Below, piece after piece: positions 1 through 8,169 of a DNA stretch of 64,000 nt. Position numbers and translations under genes: made by a program. Origin of the DNA: Betaproteobacteria bacterium (GTDB lineage Bacteria; Pseudomonadota; Gammaproteobacteria; Burkholderiales; SG8-39). The DNA is taken from positions 1-64,000 of the forward strand of contig JACRAS010000230.1 of the NCBI GenBank assembly GCA_016234705.1, given 5' to 3'. Below the pieces are notes generated by a model. That model saw only the letters and a list, made by a program, of their open reading frames with translations. It did no database searches and was not told where the DNA came from. The stretch's first letter is position 1, and the number at the start of each line of letters is the position of its first letter.

Positions 1-104
1 AAATCGGCGCGGACGGCCGAGCCGAACGCATCCAGCTTCCGCGCGCCTGCCAGCCGGCATAGAGCGGCGACTTCATCGCGGTGCCGGTCGATAAGGTTCG
101 TCAT
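1..104 (-). CDS. MNT-type nucleotidyltransferase domain protein, N-terminal part only
   Basis: Only the first 34 or so codons are inside the window; the gene continues off the left edge. The ATG is at 102-104 on the minus strand. The readable protein ends in DAFGSAVRADF, which fits the start of the nucleotidyltransferase active-site signature (FGSxxRxD). Small proteins of this kind (MntA) are the AMPylating antitoxin partner of HepT toxins. A HepT gene would be expected just outside the window. Its position beside several other toxin-antitoxin pairs supports this reading, but the partner cannot be seen. Confidence 0.6.
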   Translation of the reverse strand, partial: MTNLIDRHRDEVAALCRLAGARKLDAFGSAVRAD

Positions 105-370
105 GGTTGGCTCCAGGGTGAATTATGCCGCAGGCGCATTGTTTAGCGAAGATGTACTTCGGAAACCCAATCCCGAACAGCTACGTCGTTTCTCCTCTGT
201 GGGGAAGGGTATCGAGCACGCTACCGCCCTGCAACGCACTCGCGTGTTTCGCATAAATTTGATTCCGCTGCGGCCATCGTTGCCGCACTGCGCCGGTTCC
301 CGAATGCCGGACTAGGCCGCGGGGACCGGCCAATCGCGGCGCGGCTTGCGCAATATGGCGTGCCACGCGT

Positions 371-730
371 TCATTCGGGCCTGCGCTCGCCCAGTTCGCC
401 GACTTCGCGCTGCAATTGCTCGATCTCGGTCTTGAGCGTTTCGTATTCGGCCATCTTGCGCTTGAGAAACTGCACGGTGATGGTGGCCTTGCTTTCGATG
501 CCCCGCGGCGTGAGCAGGTATGCGTAGGCGAGCTTGTTGTTGCTGTTGCGAAAGTTGCGCACCTTGACCAGGCCCTTGTCGATGAGGGCATTCAGGCAAT
601 AGTTGACCTTGCCGAGGCTGGTGCCCAGCTCGCGCGCGAGATCGCGCTGGCTCAGCTCGGGCCTAGCTTCAAGCAGCCGCAGCAAACGCAGATGGGTGTC
701 TTCCATGGGGGGATCGATTGTGGCTGGCAT
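371..730 (-). CDS. MarR-type EPS-associated transcriptional regulator
   Basis: A protein of about 119 residues with an N-terminal winged helix-turn-helix ([20 protein letters not shown], then a wing with [21 protein letters not shown]) and a C-terminal charged coiled coil ([20 protein letters not shown]). This pattern is characteristic of the MarR-like regulator family found with exopolysaccharide loci in beta- and gammaproteobacteria. The likely role is control of the EPS genes starting at 6.7 kb, although toxin-antitoxin genes lie between. No start has a clear ribosome site: ATG 730, ATG 706 (which best matches the usual family start) and GTG 766 are all possible. Confidence 0.82.
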   Translation of the reverse strand: MPATIDPPMEDTHLRLLRLLEARPELSQRDLARELGTSLGKVNYCLNALIDKGLVKVRNFRNSNNKLAYAYLLTPRGIESKATITVQFLKRKMAEYETLKTEIEQLQREVGELGERRPE

Positions 731-800
731 GGTCGTGGGCTGCCGGGTTAAGGGGAGCGGAAACACTCGTCAATGGTGTGTGTTCAAGTCGTGAACGCAG

Positions 801-830
801 ATTAGAGAACGAATCGGGGGGGGATGTCAA
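801..830 (-). promoter_or_regulatory. Sigma-70 promoter for the MarR-type regulator
   Basis: On the minus strand a perfect -35 TTGACA (825-830) is followed after 18 bases by TCTAAT (801-806, 5 of 6 to consensus). The spacer contains a run of eight C. Transcription would start near 794, some 65-90 bases ahead of the candidate start codons of the regulator. Confidence 0.6.
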
Positions 831-944
831 TTGGCAGAGGGTTGTTGCGGGGTCGAGGGGGGAAATCCTTTCACCCGCTTGGGCTACCCTAGCCACTTTG
901 CGGGTGGTGTTCGGAGACCGATCGCGGCGAGGGAACCCGGAATC

Positions 945-1364
945 CTATCGACCGACGAACTCGAGCGCCTCCGCCGGTTTGACGATCGAAATACCTCTGA
1001 AGCGTCCCAATTCAAGCAAATGTCGATCCCCTGTGACGATCAGATCGGCCCGTGCAGCTACCGCGCAGGCGATGACATGATCGTCGTCGGCGTCACGGGG
1101 TACCACTCGGGGAATATGGGACGGCATGAGCAAATACGTGAGGGCTTGGTACTGTGCCACCAGTATCGTCACGTTGGTTTCGTGTTGAGCCATACGCTGC
1201 GCGAACTTTGGGTAGCCCAAGGTGCGGGTCAGTTCATCGATAAGTACTGTGCTGCTGCAGAGTTCGAAGCGTCGCTCAATCGCCTGATCGATGAGCCGGC
1301 GCGGTGGCCCGAGCCAGAGCAGGCCGGCCACGACGACGTTGGTATCGAGTACCAGTCGGGTCAA
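945..1364 (-). CDS. PIN-domain toxin (putative ribonuclease)
   Basis: A 139-residue protein of the PIN_3 type. It begins with the acidic motif VLDTNVVVAG and carries the later acidic residues in DADDDHVIACAVAARAD and VTGDRHLL, which build the Mg-dependent nuclease site. It likely cleaves RNA when free of its antitoxin. The start is a TTG that overlaps the TGA of the upstream antitoxin (TTGA), indicating translational coupling. No in-frame ATG is available upstream. Confidence 0.85.
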   Translation of the reverse strand: MTRLVLDTNVVVAGLLWLGPPRRLIDQAIERRFELCSSTVLIDELTRTLGYPKFAQRMAQHETNVTILVAQYQALTYLLMPSHIPRVVPRDADDDHVIACAVAARADLIVTGDRHLLELGRFRGISIVKPAEALEFVGR

Positions 1365-1609
1365 CCGACATTCCGCTGGCGCAGTTCCGCGCGTACCGTG
1401 CGGACTTCTTCGATAATTTCCTGTTCAATCTCGGGCGTCAGTTCCTCGCGGGGCATGCGCGCCCACAGCGCACGCAATTGTTCACCGGCCTGTTTCTTGA
1501 GTTGCTCGCGCAGCATGGCCTCGATGGCATCGGGCGTAAGCAGCCCCGCGCTTTTCGCCCGTTGCGCGAGTTCGTCCGGCAGATTCAGTGTCAATTCCAG
1601 AGTTGTCAT
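1361..1609 (-). CDS. Antitoxin of the PIN toxin pair
   Basis: An 82-residue protein directly upstream of the PIN toxin and overlapping it by 4 bases. The N-terminus (TTLELTLNLPDELAQRAKSAG) looks like a beta strand and helix of a DNA-binding antitoxin. The C-terminal half is highly charged (EIEQEIIEEVRTVRAELRQR), as expected for the toxin-wrapping segment. GAGGGA lies 8 bases before the ATG. Assignment rests on position and general form rather than on a named family. Confidence 0.72.
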   Translation of the reverse strand: MTTLELTLNLPDELAQRAKSAGLLTPDAIEAMLREQLKKQAGEQLRALWARMPREELTPEIEQEIIEEVRTVRAELRQRNVG

Positions 1610-1633
1610 ATCGTTCCCTCTGTGGCCATTTGA

Positions 1634-1819
1634 CTATTCTAACGGATCAACCGCACATCGGGACAGCCCGGCGATTTCGGCAGCCTTGCCTTGGGAGACT
1701 TTTCCCAGTTCGTACCACTTCACCGCCGCGGCCACGCGCATCTCCTGGCCGAATTCGTCCGGCGCCCGATGAAGGCTCGCGAACACGGATTCGGGAACCT
1801 GCAATATCAATTGCGTCAT
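1634..1819 (-). pseudogene. UPF0175-family antitoxin, C-terminally truncated
   Basis: The 61 readable residues match the UPF0175 antitoxin family (VFASLHRAPDEFGQEMRV, then AAVKWYELGKVSQGKAAEIAG). After AGLSR the expected last 15-25 residues are replaced by CAVDPLE and a stop. AGGAG lies 6 bases before ATG 1819, so the start is secure. The toxin gene normally found downstream is absent; the next gene begins 24 bases on and belongs to another pair. This looks like the remainder of a broken toxin-antitoxin locus, though a short functional form cannot be excluded. Confidence 0.65.
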
Positions 1820-1860
1820 GCGTTTCTCCTGCTTCAACCAGAATATTCAGGGACAGGTGA

Positions 1861-2217
1861 TTACTTTTCCGGCTTGAACAGGATTGCTTCGATCCGCGCA
1901 GCCACGTCATCGATAATCGCCGCCGGGACGGCTTCTCTAAACTTCACCTTGCGTACCCGCCAATCCAGTGATTTCAACTGGTGGCAATGGACTGCGCCTT
2001 GCGTGTCCGTGCCCGATCCCATCAGCGTGACTATCGTGCCATACGTACGCGCGGCAGCCGTCCCGCCTTGCGAGATGGGGCAGATCATCGCCAGCCCACG
2101 GCTGTTGAACGCTTTGGCGCTGACCACCAACCCGAAATGCGGCCCTTTCATTTCTTGTCCGGAAGACGGGTCGAATTGCAGATGCACAATGTCTCCGCGA
2201 TCCGGCACGTAGGCCAT
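1861..2217 (-). CDS. MazF/PemK-like endoribonuclease toxin (first copy)
   Basis: A 118-residue toxin of the MazF/ChpB type. It opens with the family signature YVPDRGDIVHLQFDPSSGQE and includes GPHFGLVVSAKAFN and HCHQLKSLDWR, the positions of the basic catalytic and RNA-binding residues. It would cut mRNA at short sequence motifs. Its ATG shares one base with the TGA of the upstream antitoxin (TGATG), so the two are translationally coupled. Confidence 0.9.
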   Translation of the reverse strand: MAYVPDRGDIVHLQFDPSSGQEMKGPHFGLVVSAKAFNSRGLAMICPISQGGTAAARTYGTIVTLMGSGTDTQGAVHCHQLKSLDWRVRKVKFREAVPAAIIDDVAARIEAILFKPEK

Positions 2218-2462
2218 CAGAGCGCTTCCTTGCCGACCGGCCCCATGGCGTCCCAACCATCGACGCGAGGCAGCGCCCCCGGCATCTCGGCCAGCAAGTC
2301 TTCCAGTTTGTAGCGATGCTTGCGCGGCGCATTGACGGTCATGCGGGCACCTTCCAGCAGAAGGTCGACCTGCGAGCCCTCCTGGAGCTGGTTTTGTTGA
2401 ATAAACGCTTTAGGCACCGTCATCACCAGCGAACCGCCGGCTCGTCTCAGGGTTTGGAGCAT
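2217..2462 (-). CDS. MazE-like AbrB-fold antitoxin (first copy)
   Basis: An 81-residue protein with a swapped-hairpin AbrB/MazE fold: LRRAGGSLVMTVPKAFIQQ, then LQEGSQVDLLLEGARMTV. The C-terminal tail (YKLEDLLAEMPG, ending near GWDAMGPVGKEAL) is the toxin-binding part. ATG 2462 is preferred because GGAG lies about 6 bases upstream; ATG 2477 is also possible. It is the promoter-proximal gene of the pair. Confidence 0.85.
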   Translation of the reverse strand: MLQTLRRAGGSLVMTVPKAFIQQNQLQEGSQVDLLLEGARMTVNAPRKHRYKLEDLLAEMPGALPRVDGWDAMGPVGKEAL

Positions 2463-2614
2463 ACCTTTCTCCAGCATGATAGAAAGTTCTATTTTAATAG
2501 GATTGATAGTTCTATGCAAGTAGGATTTCACGTATGCGATGAGGATTCCTCCGGCCCCAAACAGCATCATCGATGCCGCCAGGCTTGCGCGATGTTGCCG
2601 GTCAAGGCGAATGT

Positions 2615-2641
2615 TCCTCTCCCCGTCCCGCGGGGAGAGGA
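2615..2641. repeat. GC-rich perfect inverted repeat between divergent MazEF pairs
   Basis: Arms TCCTCTCCCC (2615-2624) and GGGGAGAGGA (2632-2641) are perfectly complementary, extendable by one pair. There is no T-run on either side, so it is not a standard terminator. It lies in the gap 2463-2943. The rest of that gap holds no gene I can support, only a 40-base stretch resembling the transglycosylase gene (see findings). Confidence 0.5.
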
Positions 2642-2943
2642 GACGTACACATTCCGCGGTGCCGCCGCAAGAGGGGGGTTAGAGCAACCATCGGTCGAAC
2701 GCTTTCAAGGTCCCAGCGTCTTCTTGATGTCTTTCGTAAGCAGGTACAGGTGGTATTTGTCCACCGATGAAGCCTCGAAGCCAATCCTTTTGCACGGTTG
2801 CGCTCGATCGCGCGCGCAACCTGGTTAGCAATTCGTCCAGGGCACCCACGATGCTATTAGCTTCGCGGCCAAGCGACTCATTTGACCTGGCATGCCGCAT
2901 TGTTTATACTTACGTTTATACATCTGGATCTAAGGGGTGAACC

Positions 2944-3195
2944 ATGACCGAAGCCGTTCTCGATATCAAACAGTGGGGCAATAGTCTGGGTGTTCGCTTG
3001 CCCGCGGCGGTCGCCCGCATGGCGCATCTGCGCGTCGACCAGCGGGTTCGTGTTTCGGTGGAAGATGGGCAGGTGGTCATCACCCCGGTCACCGACGCCG
3101 CGCTTACCTTGGAGCAACGGCTGGCGCGCTTTGATCCGGCGCGGCACGGCGGTGAAGTCATGGCAAGTAAAACCATCGGGGCGGAGCGGTGGTAG
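2944..3195 (+). CDS. MazE-like AbrB-fold antitoxin (second copy)
   Basis: An 83-residue antitoxin: IKQWGNSLGVRLPAAVARMA, then LRVDQRVRVSVEDGQVVITP, a canonical AbrB/MazE hairpin pair. The tail LTLEQRLARFDPARHGGE resembles the toxin-binding region of PemI/ChpB antitoxins. AAGGGGTG lies just upstream of the ATG. It is followed by, and overlaps, the second MazF-like toxin. It is clearly distinct in sequence from the first copy, so this is not a recent local duplication. Confidence 0.9.
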   Translation: MTEAVLDIKQWGNSLGVRLPAAVARMAHLRVDQRVRVSVEDGQVVITPVTDAALTLEQRLARFDPARHGGEVMASKTIGAERW

Positions 3196-3587
3196 CCACC
3201 AAGCGATCGGCCCCGGGAACACGTAGCCTCTGGATGCCGGACCGCCGGGACATCGTCTGGATCGACTGCAACCCACAGGTCGGGCGGGAAATGCGCGACG
3301 TTCATCCCTTTCTGGTACTCTCGCCGCGCATCTTCAACGCGAAAACTTCGCTGGTCATCGGCTTGCCCATGAGCACGGCGGAATACAACGCCGACAACCC
3401 TTTTGCCGTGGCAGTCGGTCAGGCCAAGGGGCGCAAGGCGGGGCAGACCAGCTATGTGCTCTGTCACCAACCCAAGTCCTTCGACTGGCGTTTGCGCCAC
3501 GCCAAAGTCCACCCGCTCGGGGCGTTGTCTGATGGCCTGTTTGCGCAGGTGTGCGAGCGCCTGAATCAAATTATCCGTTTGGGCTAG
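3189..3587 (+). CDS. MazF/PemK-like endoribonuclease toxin (second copy)
   Basis: A MazF-type toxin with the signature MPDRRDIVWIDCNPQVGRE, followed by HPFLVLSPRIFN and VLCHQPKSFDWRLRHAKV. The GTG at 3189 overlaps the end of the antitoxin gene and has GGAG just before it. The ATG at 3234 begins exactly where the family usually begins but has no ribosome site. The first 15 residues are therefore uncertain. Confidence 0.88.
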   Translation: MVATKRSAPGTRSLWMPDRRDIVWIDCNPQVGREMRDVHPFLVLSPRIFNAKTSLVIGLPMSTAEYNADNPFAVAVGQAKGRKAGQTSYVLCHQPKSFDWRLRHAKVHPLGALSDGLFAQVCERLNQIIRLG

Positions 3588-3621
3588 CGGACTGTTGTTT
3601 GCGGTTGTTGTTGACGGTAGC

Positions 3622-3662
3622 GAAGAGTCTGCTTTTGATAGGCAGCGAGAAGCAGATTCTTC
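3622..3662. repeat. Imperfect inverted repeat between convergent genes
   Basis: Between the second MazF gene and the converging transglycosylase gene, the arms GAAGAGTCTGCTT and AAGCAGATTCTTC (one mismatch in 13) enclose a loop of about 15 bases. The position between two gene ends suggests a bidirectional stem-loop terminator without a U-tract, or a remnant of a short palindromic element. Confidence 0.45.
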
Positions 3663-3705
3663 GGCCCGCGGCCTCAGAATGACAATTTTTGGAGGTCCCC
3701 TTTAC

Positions 3706-4836
3706 TCAATCAGAGTTTCCCTTGTTCCACACCCTTTGACCTGCTCGCCGGCCGGACTTTACCGTCCAAAGCTTTTGGCGCGCTTGCTCTTTCCGCATGA
3801 ATTCGTCGAGCCGTTGCTCGAAACCCCGCGCCCGGTCCACCGGAACGATCAGCGGCATGGTTGCGGACGCATTGATTACGTCATAGTTGTAGGCGGGGTT
3901 CAAGATCTTGAACTCCTCGATTTTCATTTCGGCGAACCGCGCCGCCTGGGAAAGGTCGAGGGCGGCGGATCTGGCCACCGTCGTGAAGTATCTCAGGTTC
4001 GGCACGGCGGGCAGTGCGATGCGAAACGAGGCGGGGCTCAGGACGATCTGTTTGACTGCCATCAGCTTCGGAACGTAATTGCGGGTTTCGGCCGGTAATT
4101 GCAGGCTCGCGAAATCCACGGGTAGTCCTTTTGCGCGGTTACGCTCGAGCGCGCGCGCGACCTGATTCTCACCCCAATTGTAGGCGGCAAGCGCAAGCTG
4201 CCAATCACCAAAGGTGTCATGCAGGAACGTAAGGTAGTCGAGCGCAGCGGCGGTAGAGGCGATGATGTCGCGGCGGGCATCGAAGGCGTTGTTCCGCGGC
4301 AGCTTGTATTTATTCGCGGTCTCGGGAATGAATTGCCAGAGGCCGGAGGCCTGCGCCGGGGACAGCGCGAACGGGTCGAAGCCGCTTTCGACGAAAGGCA
4401 GCAGCGCCAGTTCCATCGGCATGCCGCGCTGTTCGATTTCCTCGACGATGTGAAACAGGTAGTAGCGGCTGCGCTCCAGGATTTTCGTCACCAGCTCGGT
4501 GTGCGCCGCATACCAGGCTTCGGACTGCGTTGCTTCCTTGGCGTCGACTCTTGGTAGCGAGAACCCCGCGCGGATGCGGTCCCAGACATCGGCGAAATGC
4601 AGTTTTGCGTTTCGGGCGTCCTTGGCGTCCGGGGCGAAGTTGAGAACCAATGCGGGAAGCGAAGGCTCGGTCGTCGCGGCGCCCGCCGGCGGTACTTCGA
4701 TCGGCGCGACCGGGCGTAGGGCGGCGAGTTCGGGGTCGGGGGTTATGTTGACAAAGGGAGAGGCGACAGACAAAGACGAAGCGCATGACACAAGCGCCAA
4801 TAGCGCGCAGGTGACAAAGTTGGGCTGTAGCGCCAT
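3706..4836 (-). CDS. Lytic murein transglycosylase, MltD-like
   Basis: A 376-residue secreted protein. The N-terminus has a hydrophobic segment ending in LVSC (residues 15-18), a plausible lipobox, although basic residues before it are lacking. The SLT domain carries the catalytic glutamate (about E150) in LLPFVESGFDPFALSPAQAS, then GLWQFIPETA and ALAAYNWGENQVARAL, all typical of MltD. It would cleave peptidoglycan glycan strands with formation of 1,6-anhydro ends. The LysM repeats usually found at the MltD C-terminus are not recognisable. The reading frame stays open upstream to 5499, but that part overlaps the Sel1 gene; ATG 4836 begins just after that gene ends. Confidence 0.88.
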   Translation of the reverse strand: MALQPNFVTCALLALVSCASSLSVASPFVNITPDPELAALRPVAPIEVPPAGAATTEPSLPALVLNFAPDAKDARNAKLHFADVWDRIRAGFSLPRVDAKEATQSEAWYAAHTELVTKILERSRYYLFHIVEEIEQRGMPMELALLPFVESGFDPFALSPAQASGLWQFIPETANKYKLPRNNAFDARRDIIASTAAALDYLTFLHDTFGDWQLALAAYNWGENQVARALERNRAKGLPVDFASLQLPAETRNYVPKLMAVKQIVLSPASFRIALPAVPNLRYFTTVARSAALDLSQAARFAEMKIEEFKILNPAYNYDVINASATMPLIVPVDRARGFEQRLDEFMRKEQARQKLWTVKSGRRAGQRVWNKGNSD

Positions 4837-4838
4837 GC

Positions 4839-6185
4839 TCAGAACTTTCCGAACTTCAAGGCGCTGAAGGCATCGCCTTGGCGCTCCACCGGTTTCATCA
4901 ATCCCTGGATCACGGCATTGGCTTCGGCGTGGCCGCGTTCCGCGGCTTTCGCGAACCATTGCAGCGCGGCGCGGCTGTCGCTGTTCACGCCCAGCCCTTC
5001 GTCGTAAAGAACGGCGATCCGGTACAAGGCGTCCGCGTATCCGGCATCGGCGGCGCGCCGGTAGCGCCGCAGCGCTTCCGCGTAGTTGCGCTCCACACCC
5101 TTGCCCGTCTGATAGAGCAGGCCCAGACGCAAGTCGGCATCGCGCCAACCTGCTTCCGACGCTTTTTCGTACCATGCGGCCGCCTCCTTGGATGCGCGCA
5201 TCTCGGGCGGACCCTCGTCGAGCAGGATCGCCAGGCGCAGCGCGGCTTCGCCGTCGCCGCGCGTCGCGGCCTCGCGGTACCAGCGCAGAGCCGCGCGCGG
5301 ATCCCGGCCGGCGCCGAAGCCATATTCCAGGAACAAGCCGGCCAGGCGCTCGGCTGATGGCAGGCCTGCGCGTGCGGCGGCCAGCGTCAGTCGCATCGCC
5401 TCGCGCTCGTCGCGGGCCTTGTATCCGTCTCCCGCAAGCTGCAAAGCGAGCAGTTGCTGAGCCAGGGGATTGTCTTGCGCAGCCGACTTCTCGATCCACG
5501 CCAGACCTTGAACCGGATTGCGCTCCGCTCCCTTGCCTTCGTAGAGCGCCTTGCCCAGTTTGTATTGGGCTATGGCCAGCCCGCCTCGGGCGGCTTTTTC
5601 ATACCAGTCGAGTGCAGCCGCGAGATTGGGCACGCCACGCACCGGCGCGTAGCCCCCGCTCTCGTACAGACGCCCGATGTGATAAGCGGCAATACCGCTT
5701 CCGGCTGCCGCCGCCTTGGTGTACCAGCTCAGGGCGCGATCAAGATTGAGCTCCACGCCCCGGCCTTCCTGGTAGAGCCAGCCGAGGTTGTTCTGCGCTT
5801 CGCGCTCGCCCGCGGCGGCGGCGCGCTCGTACCATAGGGCTGCTTCCTGCTCGTTCTTCGCCACGCCTATGCCGTTCTGGAGCATGAAGCCGAATGCGTT
5901 TTGCGCGGCCGCGTGGCCCTTGTCGGCCGCGCGCTTGAGCAGATCAGCCGCTTGCTCGAGGTCCCCGCGAACGAGTTTGCCTTCGAAGACCAGGGATCCA
6001 AGATGATAGAGGGATTCGGGGTCGTGCCGTTCGGCGGTTTGCTTCAGGCGCTCCAGCGCGCCGGCGTCGCCCGCGCCCGCGCTATTCACCAAGGCCTCCG
6101 CCTCGTCTGGAGTCAGCGCAAGCGCAAGCATCGGCTGCCCGAGGAGGAGGGCTGCCAATATTGCGATGTTGCAAAAATACAACAT
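4839..6185 (-). CDS. Sel1-repeat (TPR-like) secreted protein
   Basis: A 448-residue protein with an N-terminal signal sequence (MLYFCNIAILAALLLG, cleavage probably near ALA). It is followed by about ten 36-residue Sel1 repeats, each with the A-x-x-W/Y-Y-x-x-A-A-x-x-G pattern (for example ALWYERAAAAGEREAQNNLG and RALSWYTKAAAAGSGIAAYH). Such solenoids are protein-binding scaffolds in the periplasm or at the envelope. It ends 2 bases before the MltD-like ATG, so the two are almost certainly one operon and may act together on peptidoglycan. Confidence 0.88.
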   Translation of the reverse strand: MLYFCNIAILAALLLGQPMLALALTPDEAEALVNSAGAGDAGALERLKQTAERHDPESLYHLGSLVFEGKLVRGDLEQAADLLKRAADKGHAAAQNAFGFMLQNGIGVAKNEQEAALWYERAAAAGEREAQNNLGWLYQEGRGVELNLDRALSWYTKAAAAGSGIAAYHIGRLYESGGYAPVRGVPNLAAALDWYEKAARGGLAIAQYKLGKALYEGKGAERNPVQGLAWIEKSAAQDNPLAQQLLALQLAGDGYKARDEREAMRLTLAAARAGLPSAERLAGLFLEYGFGAGRDPRAALRWYREAATRGDGEAALRLAILLDEGPPEMRASKEAAAWYEKASEAGWRDADLRLGLLYQTGKGVERNYAEALRRYRRAADAGYADALYRIAVLYDEGLGVNSDSRAALQWFAKAAERGHAEANAVIQGLMKPVERQGDAFSALKFGKF

Positions 6186-6338
6186 AGAAGAACCCCACCG
6201 GCAGCCATCCGTATCGCGCTGCCACAGTCTGTAATCTTGACCGTCGCGCCTATGGGCCGTTTATCGTGCTTAGGTTAGCACAACTCTTTCTTTGCGGGCT
6301 GTCCCAAAAAAGGGGAAGATGAGTGAACCCATATATAC

Positions 6339-6369
6339 TTGACTTTTTACACGGAAACTGTTTTATAGT
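6339..6369 (+). promoter_or_regulatory. Candidate sigma-70 promoter upstream of EPS half-locus A
   Basis: TTGACT (6339-6344) is followed by TTTATA (6362-6367, 17-base spacer) or TATAGT (6364-6369, 19-base spacer) in a markedly AT-rich stretch. A second candidate lies at about 6575-6605 (TTCCCA, 17 bases, TACAAT), closer to the gene. The whole gap 6186-6688 holds no gene I can support. It is the only long AT-rich region near the start of the EPS genes and is the natural place for regulator binding. Confidence 0.45.
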
Positions 6370-6688
6370 GCATTGAAATAATGAATATATATGGCATTAG
6401 CAAGGTGAAATGCGAATTTTACGAACCTGAGCGGGCGGGCTATGACTTCTGCGAGTCAGTTGCAGGCTGGAATGAGGCCGAAGTCCGATGCCGAAGATTC
6501 ATCGGTTTGGCATTTGCACGAGTCAGGATTGGCCCGGTGTAATTAGAAAAACTCGCAGGCGAACGAATAAATGGTGCTTCCCACAAAACTTAAAATTGCC
6601 TACAATGTTTTCCCTGCCGAAAAACTGGGTACTAAGTAAGGCGCTCGGTAGCGAGGAATCGAAGAGCGTCTGTGTACGGAGAATAAAA

Positions 6689-7921
6689 ATGCTGACCACA
6701 AAATCGCCTGTAGCACGCCGCGCGGTTTCGAAGCTCGGATTATTGTTGTGCGCATTGGCGGCGAACGCCATGGCGGAGAGTCCTCCGGGTTCGGTTCCCA
6801 TAGGGCCGATGTTCGCATATCCCGAACTCGAAGTTGCCGTGAGGCGCGACAGCAATATCGCCCTCGTGCCGGACGCGCTGCGCAAGGCGGACACGATCTG
6901 GTATTTGCGCCCCGTCGTGCGCCTCGAAGCCAAACAAGGGGTCAACGTCTACGACGTGACATATCGCGGCGAATACGGCCGCTACGACAGCCAGAAGACC
7001 GATGATTTCGAGAATCACGATTTCGGCGCGAACGCGAACGTGACCTTCGATGCGCGCAACAAGCTCAAGCTCGGGCTCCGCTACCAGGACAAAGTGGACC
7101 CGCGCGGCACCTTGAACCTGGCTGCGACGCCCACGCCCAACGAGTACCGGCAGAGCGGCGCTACGGGCTTGTACACCTATGGCGCCGAGGATGCACAAGG
7201 CAAACTTGAATTGGAAGGCGGCTATTACGACAAGCGCTATGTCAACAATCGCTCTTTGGGCACCTCCGCGCTCGACCACAACAATACAAGTTATGGCGGC
7301 ACTTTCCTGTGGAGAGTGATGCCGAAGACCTACGCCACCTTCAATCTCAGGCGGTCGGTGTACGACTACGCGGAATCGACGGTCACCCTGGACAGCAAGA
7401 ACACCTTCGCCCTCGTCGGCCTGCGCTGGGAAGCTACCGCGGCGACTTCGGGCAAGTTCTCAGTGGGCAATTTGACCAAGAAATTCGACTCGGCCGGTCA
7501 GGCCGCCGGGCGCCGGGACTTCTCCGGGCTGGCGTGGGAAGGCGCGATCAATTGGAAACCGCTTAAATACTCCAGCGTCGATTTCATTACTCAGCGCGCG
7601 GTAAACGATTCCACCGGCCTGGGAAATTTCATTGTCAACCAGACCTATCAAGCCCTATGGACGCATGCCTGGACCAGCCGGATCAGTTCGAAACTGAGCG
7701 GAAGTTATTCGAGCGACAAGTTCAACAATGCGCCGGTTGCGGCTGCCGGCGGCGCCGATCGGGACGACACCACCAAGTCCGCCGGGCTGCGGCTCGATTA
7801 CAGCGTGAAGCGCTGGCTGAAATTCGGCGCCGAATACCTCTATGGCGTGCGCGACTCGAATGACAACAACTCCGATTACAAGCGCAACCAGTTGATGTTC
7901 CTCCTTTCGGCAACGCTCTAG
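6689..7921 (+). CDS. epsL: EpsL-like outer-membrane beta-barrel protein of EPS locus
   Basis: A 410-residue protein with a signal peptide (ATG at 6689, basic start, LGLLLCALAANAMAES). Next come alternating short strands rich in Tyr, Arg and Asp (for example YDVTYRGEYGRYDSQ and LKLGLRYQDKVDPRG), ending in an aromatic-poor strand LMFLLSATL. This is the form of the EpsL family of porin-like proteins encoded in methanolan-type and exosortase-linked EPS loci. It is thought to help polymer cross the outer membrane. GGAG lies 8 bases before the chosen ATG; the frame is open further upstream but that part does not look like protein. Confidence 0.8.
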   Translation: MLTTKSPVARRAVSKLGLLLCALAANAMAESPPGSVPIGPMFAYPELEVAVRRDSNIALVPDALRKADTIWYLRPVVRLEAKQGVNVYDVTYRGEYGRYDSQKTDDFENHDFGANANVTFDARNKLKLGLRYQDKVDPRGTLNLAATPTPNEYRQSGATGLYTYGAEDAQGKLELEGGYYDKRYVNNRSLGTSALDHNNTSYGGTFLWRVMPKTYATFNLRRSVYDYAESTVTLDSKNTFALVGLRWEATAATSGKFSVGNLTKKFDSAGQAAGRRDFSGLAWEGAINWKPLKYSSVDFITQRAVNDSTGLGNFIVNQTYQALWTHAWTSRISSKLSGSYSSDKFNNAPVAAAGGADRDDTTKSAGLRLDYSVKRWLKFGAEYLYGVRDSNDNNSDYKRNQLMFLLSATL

Positions 7922-7998
7922 ATTGCCGAACAAAGCGAGGGGAAATCTCCCGAGGAGACTTCCTGCGGTGCGCATCCCCTCGTGCTCCCCTAAATCAC

Positions 7999-8031
7999 GC
8001 GCCTAACGGTAATTCTGTTAGGCGCTTTTTT
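7999..8031 (+). terminator. Rho-independent terminator after epsL
   Basis: A perfect 9-bp stem (GCGCCTAAC at 7999-8007 with GTTAGGCGC at 8017-8025) and a 9-base loop are followed directly by six T. This is the clearest intrinsic terminator in the window and separates epsL from the export and kinase genes. Confidence 0.9.
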
Positions 8032-8169
8032 GCATAGGCCCGGATAATTACTCTAGAATAGGTGTTCCTGATTGCAGGAACACCCAGGGCGGGCCGGATC
8101 CCCTTGGCTTGACGGGGCCGGCCTACCGCCCTTCCAATGCGGTTTTTGCGGGAAACTCGAAGTAAAACC

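Noticed and set aside
4837-5499. Upstream extension of the MltD-like frame
   Set aside because: It overlaps the Sel1 gene in another frame, reads as Arg-rich noise, and the signal peptide starts at ATG 4836.
6505-6545. Sigma-54 promoter near TTGGCATTTGCAC and TTGGCCC
   Set aside because: The GG and GC elements are not at the required 10-base spacing with a usable -12 element.
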